A stretch of 64,000 nt of DNA, from contig NC_044930.1 in NCBI RefSeq assembly GCF_003576645.1, positions 18,058,959-18,122,958 of the forward strand, given 5' to 3'. The DNA is from Ipomoea triloba (taxonomy: Eukaryota; Streptophyta; Magnoliopsida; Solanales; Convolvulaceae). Made by a program: the position numbers and the translations under genes. Within the stretch, counting starts at the first letter, position 1; each line of letters starts with the position of its first letter. Below are positions 11,885 through 22,591 of the stretch, piece after piece. The notes under the pieces were generated by a model, which did no database searches, had not been told where the DNA came from, and was given only the letters and a program-made list of their open reading frames with translations.

Positions 11885-12595
11885 GGTTGTGATTTTCAGG
11901 TGTGCTAAACCACTCGCTATTTTTAAAAGTTGGGGGTTTGTAGTTATGTTTCTATGAAATATAGACCACTCAATTGGGTTGTGTAATGGTACACTGGTAC
12001 GTGATTGATCATTTCTAGATTAGGAGATCATGTTGTTGAAGCTAGAATTTTATCTGAAAATAATTTAGGTAAAAAAAAGTGTTGGTTCCTAGAATTTCAT
12101 TGATACCTTCATATCGAAGATTGTCGTTTAAGTTCTCAAGAAGACAGTTTCCATTGATTTTGTCTTATACTATGACAATAAATATGAGTCAAGGTCAAAT
12201 TCTTTCCAATATTGGATTGCTTTTGAAGAAACCAGTTTTCCTACATGGACAACTTTATGTAGCAGTGTCTAGAGTTAGTAGTCCAAAAGGTCTTAAAGTA
12301 CTTGTGTGTAATGAAAATGGAGAATATGGTTCGTCAACTACAAACATTGTATACAAATATGTGCTTAATAATTTATAAATGCTATTTATAAATCTACTTT
12401 TGAGAATGTTATTTTTAATAAATAAAATATGTTTGTATTTAATTTGAGTCAAGTTAATATTTAAATACAAAATTGGAGTGAAATTTTCAATTGCTAATAA
12501 TGGATGGAATATTGCTACATTTATATGATATCCAATGTTTTGAATTTATATCATATTCTCATATTGTTATAATAATATCTTTAATTTTTATATCA

Positions 12596-12620
12596 TGCAT
12601 CGCACGGGTGACATACTAGT
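12596..12620 (+). other. Helitron 3' terminus
   Basis: tgcatcgcacgggtgac followed by atactagt, ending in CTAGT and then host T. This matches the consensus style of plant Helitron 3' ends (a short GC-rich hairpin about 10 bases before CTRR). The stem is imperfect. Confidence 0.65.
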
Positions 12621-12964
12621 TAGAACTAAACCTTGCGGCCTACTATCAAATCTTAATTATGCTATTATTTGATTTGTTAATTAAATTCATATTTATCCAT
12701 ATAGGTATTAGGTAGCAATCTCGTATAAATATCTAATTAATCTTATTATTTAAATTAAAAGAAATGGTTACTGAAATTTGAACCACGGAATCCAAACAAG
12801 ATTTCAATAATTCAATGATGATGATTGTTATTATTAGTATAATCAAGTGCATAGTTATTGTATTTGGTCTTCATCCTATCCACTTACCTAACAACCAGGT
12901 CGGCGTACCTAAATTCAGCTATCAATTATCTATTCCAAACTAATACGGAGTATATATGGGTCAC
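12621..12964. other. AT-rich spacer
   Basis: No gene or repeat recognised. Confidence 0.55.
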
Positions 12965-13539
12965 ACTTGTGTAAGACCGTCTCACGGATCCTTATTCGTG
13001 AGACGGGTCGGGTCGAGTCGAAGCAACATCCAAATGCTATACTTATATGTGCAAATGTCATATTTATATACTCAAATATAATACGGAGTACTAATCAAGA
13101 AACACTTGTGTGAGACCGTCTCGTGGATTCTTATTCGTGAGACGAGTCGGGTTGGGTCAAAGCACCATGCAAATGTTATACTTATATGTGCAAATGTCAT
13201 ACTTATATGCTCAAATATAACACTAATCAATAATACAATTTTTGTTACTTATAAGAGAAAAAGTAATACATTTTTCATAATAAGTAATGTTGACAACTGC
13301 CCCTTACTTATAAGGGCAAATATAATACTTTTGAAGAAAAATATAATACTTTTAAATCAAAATGTAAAAGTATTGTATTTCCCTTAAAAGTATTACATTT
13401 ACCCTTATAAGTAATAAAATTTTTATTTCTAATTAGTATTACATTTAAGCATATAAGTATGAAATTTGTGCATATAAGTGTTACATTTCCATCTTGACCC
13501 GACCCGACCCGTCTCACGGTGAGATGGTCTCACACAAGT
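12965..13539. mobile_element. Terminal-inverted-repeat element with duplicated left end
   Basis: The left end acttgtgtaagaccgtctca at 12965 matches the reverse complement of the right end (tgagatggtctcacacaagt, ending 13539). The left end occurs again at 13104 together with about 90 bp of following sequence (attcgtgagacg, gtcgggt, caaatg). The interior has repeated catacttatatg / taatacttttgaag words in both orientations. No transposase ORF. Probably a MITE-like element that gained a second left terminus. Confidence 0.65.
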
Positions 13540-13546
13540 TTTTGCC

Positions 13547-13548
<2 letters not shown>

Positions 13549-13574
<26 letters not shown>
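13549..13574. repeat. (TA)n microsatellite
   Basis: Thirteen TA units between two inverted-repeat elements. Confidence 0.95.
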
Positions 13575-13579
<5 letters not shown>

Positions 13580-14024
13580 TAGATCACATGGTTAGGTAAG
13601 ATCGTGGGATCAGATCTTGTGCATCCATGTAATATTTTCTAATGGTCTAGATTGATTGACACACGCACTCTGTTCACACACATTTAATCACCGTTCGCAC
13701 ATACTTCATTTTGAAATCTTAATCAATCTAGACCATTAAAATATTTTGAGATCAAATCCTGTACATCAATTTAAAAACTTTTAATGGTCCAGATTATTTG
13801 ACACACTCACTCTGTTCGCACACATTTAATGACCGTTCGCACACACTTAATCACCGTTCGCACACATTTAATTACCGTTTACACACATTTAGTCACCGTT
13901 CAAACACACTTAATCACCGCTCGCACACACTTCAACTTAGAATCTTAAATCAATTTAGACTATTAAATTATTACTTGGATGCACAAGATTTGATCTTACG
14001 ATCTTACCTAAACAAGTGATCTTA
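13580..14024. mobile_element. Inverted-repeat element with about 48-bp ends and internal tandem words
   Basis: The left end tagatcacatggttaggtaa through the phrase atcttgtgcatcca matches the reverse complement of 13977-14024 (tggatgcacaagattt through gtgatctta) at most positions. The inside has about nine spaced copies of TTCGCACACACTTAATCACCG-like 20-mers and repeated tctagaccatt / aatggtctaga blocks. No ORF. A MITE with repeat amplification. Confidence 0.7.
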
Positions 14025-14035
14025 TATGATGCTAA

Positions 14036-14107
<72 letters not shown>

Positions 14108-14132
14108 TCGCGCGCGCGCGCACATATATATA
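14036..14132. repeat. Compound microsatellite (CT)n(AT)n(AC)n(CG)n(AT)n
   Basis: Uninterrupted dinucleotide runs that change motif five times within 97 bp. The CG run is alternating purine-pyrimidine and could adopt Z-DNA. Confidence 0.95.
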
Positions 14133-15035
14133 GAAGTGCGTTCATGTGTGAGCCACTCGTCCAGAAAAGAAATGAGAACGCATGTCATCCGTTCACGTGT
14201 CCAGATCTAACGAATCAGAAACATGGATGCATATATGAGACGATTTTTTTAAAATTATAATAATAATTATTTTGTAGGAAACTAAATTATATAATTCACT
14301 AGATTGCAAAATTAAGGGTGCATAAAAAAATAACTATTCTAAAAAGTGATATTAATAAATAATAGCATTTGAATGTTAAAAAAAATAGTTTCATGACTTA
14401 AAAAAAGAGTTTAAATTTTAAACGCAAACCATTAACGTGGCACACAGGCGCCGCTAAAAAGGGACATAGCATACCCAACAGGGCACACAATGTCGAGAAG
14501 ACTGGCACATGACAGAATTACCTTAAAAGAAAACACCAATGACATAAAAGCTTTGAAAATTCAATAATAAAACACCAATTGCACACAACTGGGAGCAAAA
14601 ATGCACAGAGATAATGTTACTTGGGCACACAAAAGCAATACACGTTCAGAGTTACAGACGGTAAGATCAAAAGCGCAAGTACAGGGCATACAATATAACC
14701 AAGAATGCACACGATATTGATAACACGGGCACAGAAAACGCGTAACAAAAAATACACACATGGCCTTGAAAACATTTAAAAAAGCATGAAATTGCGAATA
14801 ACACTTCACACTAGTATACCTATAAACCCATTGCGCAACACAGAATATGTTAAAACAATAATGAACCCAAAATAATGTAAAATTGATCAAAATTTAGGCA
14901 AATTCCATGATAAACTACAGTGAAGTCATAACATTACATAGAACCAACGATCAAAATCAATCCTTAGTGGTAGACAAAGGAGTTGAAATGAAGCGTAATG
15001 CACATGCCACATTGTTGGTACGGTGAGCATTTATG
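14133..15035. other. Non-coding stretch rich in GCACACAA words
   Basis: AT-rich with many scattered gcacacaa/gggcacac words, especially 14430-14900 and again 15470-15560. No convincing reading frame. It may be decayed intron or flank of the protease-related fragment that follows. Confidence 0.4.
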
Positions 15036-15290
15036 TCAACTATGCAAATTTTCTTCATGTAATGTACATAAGCATTCAATCTTAGATCTGTCGCCCCTAA
15101 CTAGATTGCAATCCCATCTACCAACACCTTCCTTAGCATAACTTTCCATGTGTCGCATAAGATACACCCCACAATCCACCTTGTTCTTGGTGTCGCGCCA
15201 CTTCATTTGCATCCTTTTGGTCTCCAAATTAAGGCACACAACAGAATTTAGTCTCTCCTCAACAGATTTGAAATAATCGCATAATAACAA
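15036..15290 (-). pseudogene. Fragment of an Ulp1-like (C48) cysteine protease, transposon type
   Basis: The 84-residue minus-strand ORF contains the catalytic-Cys block KVDCGVYLMRHMESY, typical of the C-terminal half of Ulp1/SENP proteases that are carried by plant MULE and related transposons or amplified in plant genomes. The upstream His and Asp of the catalytic triad are not seen in the flanks, so this is a single exon or fragment. Function today is doubtful. Confidence 0.6.
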
Positions 15291-16012
15291 CTTCTACAAA
15301 AAACAAACGAAGAACACCGTCAAAAGATGAAACGATAAAACAAACTATTATCAATAACGTGACATAAACAATAACAAAGAGAGAACAAGTAAAAAAAGTA
15401 GGTAAAAATCAAATAATAGTTCAAACAACAATGAAACAAATTAAATTTTAACACATGCACACAATATCCGATCACCGTGCACACAATTAGTCACAATTGT
15501 GCACACAACAAAAAACCAACCGAAAAAATACACGTGCACACAAATCATATGTACGTTGCACACATGACCCTCCAACCGTTCACATAATTAAAATCAAACA
15601 ATGAAACAACTACATATAAAAATAGGAATAAACATAACATGTGACAAGAAGATCACATATGCTGAACAACTAATGAATAATAAAATCTAACAAGTGACTG
15701 CACAAATCAGCTCAAGCTTATGTTAATATATGCAAATATTTAAATGAACACATCACAAACCAAGGAATCAGACCAAGTAGAACCTTTCAAAAACACTAAA
15801 GTATTTAAGTAAAAAGGAGAAGGAAAAGAAATTACTACCCATAAAACACTATCTATAATCAACATTCATAATAAATCAAAATGTTTTATAAAAAAACATC
15901 CCATTAACAGAATCACTAAACTTAACATTAATCTTTTACTTTAAATGAAACAATCAAATGCAAAAATTAGGTAATAAATTAACAATCAAATACAATAGTA
16001 GTTGTAACACCC
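15291..16012. other. AT-rich spacer
   Basis: No ORF recognised. A few more cacacaa words link it to the preceding stretch. Confidence 0.5.
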
Positions 16013-16814
16013 TAAAACCATTTTCTCTAAACTCCTATTTTATTAAACTTTTAAAATAAAATTATATATGTAATTTAATTTCTTACAAGAAATTTTTGTC
16101 AAACAAGAGTATAATTAAATATTTTAAACTTTCTATTTTAAATGATTTGATACAAGATACTTATATATTTATTCAAGGTTTTAAAGATCCTAATTAAGGG
16201 ATAAAATTATTTATCAAAATCTTGACCCAAAAGTCTATTTGAGACGAACCTGTGAACCTGATAGGAGTGATAGCCAAATTTTGACCCCAAACTTAATTTC
16301 AAAATGAACCTATATTATTTTTAAATTTATTATATCATCTTTTACCTAAGATTGACCCAACTTTTGAGCCAAAATTATAACCCAAGATTTTAAATTACAA
16401 AGGACCCAATTGCCCTCCTAGCCGTGTAGACCTCCTCTTCCTAGGGTTTTGTTCCCATATTTAAACACCACTATTCCATTCTTGCCTCTCCAATCCCTCC
16501 CTTGCTCTTCCTCACAAAATTTTGCAAGAAACTCTCATCAACACTAAGGAGACAACCATAGTAAGCCTTCCCCTTCCTCTTTTCTTCACCTTCATTTCTC
16601 CCTTTCATCTTCCTTCTTTTCTTAATCTTCTTCACTATTATGAATGTGTATATGCTTGTGTATGATATTTTTTTGAATGATCAATGTTTGGGCTACTAGG
16701 AGGTGAAGGAAGTGCGCATCATTGAAGGTTAGAGGAGGGATCCGTGCTATTAGACTAGCAAGCTTGAGGTATAACCCATTGCTTCTCAAAATCTATCATT
16801 TTCTCCCATTAAAA

Positions 16815-16859
<45 letters not shown>

Positions 16860-18054
16860 GTGTTCTGTAAAATGAGATTGTATATGTTTGATCTGAGAAT
16901 GAGGTGTTTGGGTGTTGTTTTGTGTTTATATTGATGTGGAATGATGGATGAAGGTTGTATTGTTGTGGCGGAATGGTTTTGAGGTGATTTGAAACTTGGC
17001 TATGGAGATTTTCTGATAAAAATATGTTGCAGGTGATGAAGCAGAGGCTACTGCCTCTATTACGTGGATGCCGTGCGGGACTGTCCACGGGTCTGGGAGG
17101 CCCGTCGGCCACGCCCACACAACATAGCAGGCCTACCACCCCTAGCCATGGCCCGCGGCTTCAACGCGGTAGGACTGGAAGTCCTGCTGCAACGAACCTG
17201 TGTGGCCATGGGCTAGGTCGTGGTCCTTAAAGTCCTGTGGGTGTGGCCCTGCCACGAACCAACCTCGTGGGTCCTTGTGGCTAGTAGGCTTGGGTTTGGT
17301 TCGAATGTGATTAGGTGCCTATGTGATATGTGTACGGATTTTTTTTCCAAATGAAGCGTGATTTTTTATTAAGCGAAGTGCAAGTACAAATTGGTATATG
17401 TGTTCAGCATGATAAATTTGACGTGATATTGAAATGAGCATATCTATGGCCTTGGTGATGAATAAAAATGGTGAATTGTTGGCCTAAGGGCATGATTAAG
17501 AAATACTTGAATCATTATGGTTGTAAGTATCTATACTTGTGCATATCTAGTATATAAATGTTCATTTTCCTATTTATCTAAATCAAGTTTCGTACCCTAT
17601 GACAACTTGCATATTTTAGAAGCCTATATTTATATGATTATCTTCTTTAAAGACTCATATAAATAATTATCCTTCTATTTTTAAATAAAGTCTATTTTAA
17701 ACCTATATGTATATAAGTATATGTATTTACTTACATTTAATCTATGATTTGGAACCTAGAGTTATGCTTTATGTTAGTATTGTTATATGAAGTCCTATTA
17801 TGAGAAGAAAGGGAGTTTGAATTGCTTATGTTGCTATTACTATCTCAAATATGATGAGGAAAATATATATTTTGGAGGACCCGATTGGAGCATCATCTTC
17901 TCGGAAGATATGTGGAAATGAATTGATGAATGAGAATCTAGCAGAAAAATCCTAGATATATGTTGTAAGTAGCCTAGTAGAAAAATCTTTGGTATACTTA
18001 GGGCTTGAGCTATTACTCGTTGGGCTTGGAATCCTAGTTAGGGGGTGTGCACAC
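16013..18054 (+). mobile_element. LTR-like segment of a TGTAACACCC-type retrotransposon, interrupted
   Basis: Begins TGTAACACCC at 16013, the same start as the LTRs at 57143 and (inverted) 35417. It shares their architecture: long AT-rich part, then CT-rich leader (ctcttcctcac) near 16480-16620 and GC-rich part near 17040-17290. It contains an (AT)n run at 16817-16856. No protein-coding domain. It is cut at 18054 by the Athila-like element; its sequence resumes at 29792 for about 80 bp. Its own 3' end is not found. I interpret it as a long LTR of a Ty3-type element. Confidence 0.5.
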
Positions 18055-19378
18055 TGATAAGACTCCGAGATACCCTTATTTCAGGCACATTTTAGGGTGT
18101 TTTATCGCGTCTATAGCATCCTTATTTGGTAAATTATGTGCGTAAATGCTTGAACATCACTAACTGATGCACAAAAGCTATTTTTAGCTTAAAAGAAGTA
18201 AAACAGGAGCCCCGGGAGCAAATAGGACCAAAAGATGAGCTTAAAGAGCAAACCAGGCAAAAGCGGAGCCCCAGAGGACCAATCTGGAAGGCCACACGCG
18301 TGTGAGCAAGCGTGGAAACTTTCCAGAAGCTCCCCACGCACGCTCACACGCGTGTGAGAGGCGTGGAGGCGTGATGCGCGAATTTCAGCTAGGGTTGTCA
18401 TTTCGGAGACTATTTAAACCCCTTTGATGAATTTCCAAGGGAGGATTTTCCAGAATTTTAGTTTTCCCTTTCCTTAGTTTTCCTTTGGAGAGTTTTCTCC
18501 ATTTTTCTTAGTTTTTAGATTAGATCAATCTCCATTGTAGAAGACAACAAGCTTGGATTGAAGATCTTCTTCTCTCTAGGTGATCTCTATTTCATTTCTA
18601 TAATTTTAGCTATCTTGTTCTTGGATTAAATTAGCTTTTACTTTCATTTCATATCATGAGTAGCTAATTTAGTCTAGGGATTTGGATTGTGTGATTGAAT
18701 ATTGCTTTTGTGATGATCTTATTTCTATATCTTGGATCTATGAGTTTGTGTTGATGGATTATCTATTCTTGTCTTTTGATTGTTGTTTTGATGAGATCTC
18801 GTTGGATTTGGCCAATCTAGATGAGAGATTGAGTTCTTGACTCTTTCATGTCTTTGATTAGAGTTAGGATTTGAAGCTTTACACAATCAAAGTTCCTATG
18901 GACTTCTTAAGAATAGTAGGATAGTGTGTAGCTTAAGTGTTTAATAAAATTCCTCTTAGAACTTTGGATGCTTGAAGGCACTCCTAAGTCAAAGAAGCCT
19001 TAGTACACAAGGTGGAAAAGGACTAAGACAACACACTCTTGAATAGACAATATCCTAGCAATCCTAATCCATGACCTTAGACTCTCACTATGCAATATTC
19101 ATGAACACTATCCAATCCTACCCCTTTTACATATTCCCAAAATCACTTTTACTTTACTACTCTCTTGCACTCAAACCAACCAATGAACTACACTCTCACT
19201 TGCAATTCCACCCTTCACCACACTCAAGTCCTATGCATGATCCAATCAAGTAAAGTCCCGAATGTTTGACACACCTCCACGTCCCTCCTTCGAGACCGAC
19301 ACTCGGGGAGTCACAGACTTTCCGTTTTAACATAAATATCTTTTGACGAATCAACCCCTACACAATACTGCTTCTTCA
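18055..19378 (+). repeat. 5' LTR of the Athila-like element
   Basis: Begins TGATAAGACTCCGAG and ends at CTTCTTCA. It contains a palindromic block (cacacgcgtgtgagcaagcg, then acgctcacacgcgtgtgag) near 18294-18360 and a TATA-like actatttaaacccc near 18411. Nearly identical to 28462-29786. Confidence 0.92.
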
Positions 19379-19385
19379 AAAAAAA

Positions 19386-19403
19386 TGGCGCCGTTGCCGG
19401 GGA
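19386..19403 (+). other. Primer-binding site, tRNA-Asp
   Basis: TGGCGCCGTTGCCGGGGA, seven bases after the LTR, is complementary to the 3' end of plant tRNA-Asp, the primer used by Athila/Tat-lineage elements. Confidence 0.9.
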
Positions 19404-19580
19404 GGGCAATAGGTTGTCATATGTTTTTGTTTACTTTGATTGCATGAATGCTAGATTTGAGAAATGTTAATCCATTCCACTTAATTTTGTTTTATTATTA
19501 CTTGTTTTTGCTACTAACCCAAGTGATTACTTCTAGTCAATTGTGGAAATTTTCGTTTCGTTGATAATTTTACTAGGTGA

Positions 19581-20725
19581 ATGCACACGAGAGCAAAAGG
19601 AAATCAAGGTTTACTACCCTACATTCCTGAAATTAATAGAGCAACTAGAAGGAAAAATACCCAAGGATCACTAATGGCTTCATCAAGCGCAATAAGAAAC
19701 CCACAAGGAAGAGGCACAACAGTACCAAATCCACCCCCAGTCCCAATCAATCCACAAGTACCGATTCACCATGAAGAACCAATCATTGAAGAACCGCAAG
19801 CTAACAGAGCAAGTAATCAAGAGAACATTCGTGAAGAGGAATATTATGGAAACCCTCAAGAACCACAAAGATCAATTGCAGATTACATGACTCCGGATTT
19901 TAACATGCACAACTCGATCTATGTACCTCCAATGGAGAATGTCAACTTTCACGTGCATCCAACTATTCTCACACTGGTTCAGAACAGTCAATACTCGGGA
20001 TTACCATTTGAAGATCCCAACGCACACATCACAAGATTTATACGAGCATGTGGGATGTACAGACAAGAAGGCGTTAGCGAGGAAATAGTTCGACTAAAAT
20101 TATTCCCATTTTCAGTTATAGGAGAGGCAGCACGATGGTTGGAAAGCCAAGACGACAATCATTTCAGAACGTGACAACAATTGCATCGCGAATTCATGAA
20201 CGAGTTCTTTCCCATTACAAAAACTATGAGGATTAGAAGGTTGATACAAGAATTCAAATAAGGAAGACTTGAAAGTTTGGGAGAGGCTTGGCGAAGATTT
20301 AAAGTTCTTAAAAGGCAATGCCCACAAGATCTGATGCACCCATGGGACATGATTAGCTCATTCTATGGAGGGTTGACGGATGAAGGAAAAATGTCGCTTG
20401 ACTCATCCTCCAGCGGTGCCTTTGCCTCCTTAGCTTTGCAAGAGGCTGAGGAACTAATCGAGAGAATATCTAAAAACACATCCTGTTGGTATGAATGAAG
20501 AGAAGATCATGGAGGAATTTATGAAGTTGATAATCGAGTGGCAAGTGAGGCCAAAATCCAAGCAATGAATCACGAAATCAAAAAGCTACAGGCTATGGTA
20601 GAAAAAATGGAAGGAAAATCCAAGCCTTGCATGGCATTGGCACTTTATTGTAATATCTGTGGAGGACCTCATGACACCAATATTTGCACTTCTACGTCTG
20701 CATCTGAACAAGTCGAGGCGGTAGA
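19581..20725 (+). pseudogene. Athila-like gag, with nonsense mutations
   Basis: Capsid-type polyprotein that packages the element RNA. Starts MHTRAKGNQG at 19581. The retrotransposon-gag core (SGLPFEDPNAHITRFIRACG, then FPFSVIGEAARWLES) is followed by an in-frame TGA at 20172-20174 where the family has Trp, a TAA after IQEF where Gln is expected, and a TGA after SCWYE. The frame otherwise continues to a zinc-knuckle-like CNICGGPHDTNIC. All three stops fit single C-to-T or G-to-A changes. The region ends at a single N (20726) where the assembly jumps back. Confidence 0.85.
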
Positions 20726-20726
20726 N

Positions 20727-22327
20727 TACCCCTTTTACATATTCCCAAAATCACTTTTACTTTACTACTCTCTTGCACTCAAACCAACCAATGAACTACA
20801 CTCTCACTTGCAATTCCACCCTTCACCACACTCAAGTCCTATGCATGATCCAATCAAGTAAAGTCCCGAATGTTTGACACACCTCCACGTCCCTCCTTCG
20901 AGACCGACACTCGGGGAGTCACAGACTTTCCGTTTTAACATAAATATCTTTTGACGAATCAACCCCTACACAATACTGCTTCTTCAAAAAAAATGGCGCC
21001 GTTGCCGGGGAGGGCAATAGGTTGTCATATGTTTTTGTTTACTTTGATTGCATGAATGCTAGATTTGAGAAATGTTAATCCATTCCACTTAATTTTGTTT
21101 TATTATTACTTGTTTTTGCTACTAACCCAAGTGATTACTTCTAGTCAATTGTGGAAATTTTCGTTTCGTTGATAATTTTACTAGGTGAATGCACACGAGA
21201 GCAAAAGGAAATCAAGGTTTACTACCCTACATTCCTGAAATTAATAGAGCAACTAGAAGGAAAAATACCCAAGGATCACTAATGGCTTCATCAAGCGCAA
21301 TAAGAAACCCACAAGGAAGAGGCACAACAGTACCAAATCCACCCCCAGTCCCAATCAATCCACAAGTACCGATTCACCATGAAGAACCAATCATTGAAGA
21401 ACCGCAAGCTAACAGAGCAAGTAATCAAGAGAACATTCGTGAAGAGGAATATTATGGAAACCCTCAAGAACCACAAAGATCAATTGCAGATTACATGACT
21501 CCGGATTTTAACATGCACAACTCGATCTATGTACCTCCAATGGAGAATGTCAACTTTCACGTGCATCCAACTATTCTCACACTGGTTCAGAACAGTCAAT
21601 ACTCGGGATTACCATTTGAAGATCCCAACGCACACATCACAAGATTTATACGAGCATGTGGGATGTACAGACAAGAAGGCGTTAGCGAGGAAATAGTTCG
21701 ACTAAAATTATTCCCATTTTCAGTTATAGGAGAGGCAGCACGATGGTTGGAAAGCCAAGACGACAATCATTTCAGAACGTGACAACAATTGCATCGCGAA
21801 TTCATGAACGAGTTCTTTCCCATTACAAAAACTATGAGGATTAGAAGGTTGATACAAGAATTCAAATAAGGAAGACTTGAAAGTTTGGGAGAGGCTTGGC
21901 GAAGATTTAAAGTTCTTAAAAGGCAATGCCCACAAGATCTGATGCACCCATGGGACATGATTAGCTCATTCTATGGAGGGTTGACGGATGAAGGAAAAAT
22001 GTCGCTTGACTCATCCTCCAGCGGTGCCTTTGCCTCCTTAGCTTTGCAAGAGGCTGAGGAACTAATCGAGAGAATATCTAAAAACACATCCTGTTGGTAT
22101 GAATGAAGAGAAGATCATGGAGGAATTTATGAAGTTGATAATCGAGTGGCAAGTGAGGCCAAAATCCAAGCAATGAATCACGAAATCAAAAAGCTACAGG
22201 CTATGGTAGAAAAAATGGAAGGAAAATCCAAGCCTTGCATGGCATTGGCACTTTATTGTAATATCTGTGGAGGACCTCATGACACCAATATTTGCACTTC
22301 TACGTCTGCATCTGAACAAGTCGAGGC
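20727..22327 (+). repeat. Apparent direct duplication of 19119-20719 (probable assembly artefact)
   Basis: From 20727 the sequence restarts at the LTR phrase found at 19119 and repeats with a constant offset of 1608 bp, including the LTR tail, primer-binding site and gag with the same stops. I see no difference by eye. It is joined by one N and ends at another N block, which is what unmerged overlapping contigs would look like. Confidence 0.85.
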
Positions 22328-22591
22328 NNNNNNNNNNNNNNNNNNNNNNNNNNNNNNNNNNNNNNNNNNNNNNNNNNNNNNNNNNNNNNNNNNNNNNNNN
22401 NNNNNNNNNNNNNNNNNNNNNNNNNNNNNNNNNNNNNNNNNNNNNNNNNNNNNNNNNNNNNNNNNNNNNNNNNNNNNNNNNNNNNNNNNNNNNNNNNNNN
22501 NNNNNNNNNNNNNNNNNNNNNNNNNNNNNNNNNNNNNNNNNNNNNNNNNNNNNNNNNNNNNNNNNNNNNNNNNNNNNNNNNNNNNNNNNNN
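22328..22591. other. Assembly gap in gag
   Basis: 264 N between the gag zinc-knuckle region and the gag-protease linker. True length unknown. Confidence 0.95.

Larger units (their letters stand above)
9583..12378 (+). pseudogene. Pif1-like helicase domain of a Helitron RepHel protein, broken
   Basis: A DNA helicase that would unwind the transposon strand. Pieces in order: 9583-9768 with LIDEQQHVYD and a mutated Walker A (YGGTRKTF, Arg in place of Gly); about 9769-9843, reached by a 1-nt deletion, with VINVASSGIASLL; a MITE at 9847-10187; then 10188-10560 with ISGGSTTHSRF, a Walker B in which the usual Trp codon is TGA (stop, then DETPM), and FGGDFRQVV; 10576-10902 with GDGELGGPNDGYVEIRIP; a solo LTR at 10961-11884; and 12079-12378 with the C-terminal motifs TINMSQGQ and LYVAVSRV. 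Joined across the insertions, the order of helicase motifs is collinear with the family. It has several stops and frameshifts and is dead. Confidence 0.9.
7150..12620 (+). mobile_element. Decayed Helitron (approximate 5' end) carrying nested insertions
   Basis: A Helitron-type Pif1 helicase pseudogene (9583-12378, +) is followed 240 bp downstream by gcatcgcacgggtgacatactagt, ending in CTAGT at 12616-12620. Plant Helitrons end in CTRR preceded by a short GC-rich stem. The sequence near 7160-7200 (gatataactagttttac, then tgcattgcatg) resembles Helitron 5' ends, but the exact TC start cannot be fixed. No Rep (HUH) endonuclease ORF remains in 7704-9582. Three later insertions lie inside: 7445-7703, 9847-10187 and 10961-11884. 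Confidence 0.6.

Noticed and set aside
13955..14210. ORFs rich in Thr-His and Cys-Val repeats
   Set aside because: Translation of the dinucleotide microsatellite.
16786..17230. Overlapping ORFs of 64-117 codons around the (AT)n run
   Set aside because: Inside an LTR-like segment, overlapping in several frames, no domain.
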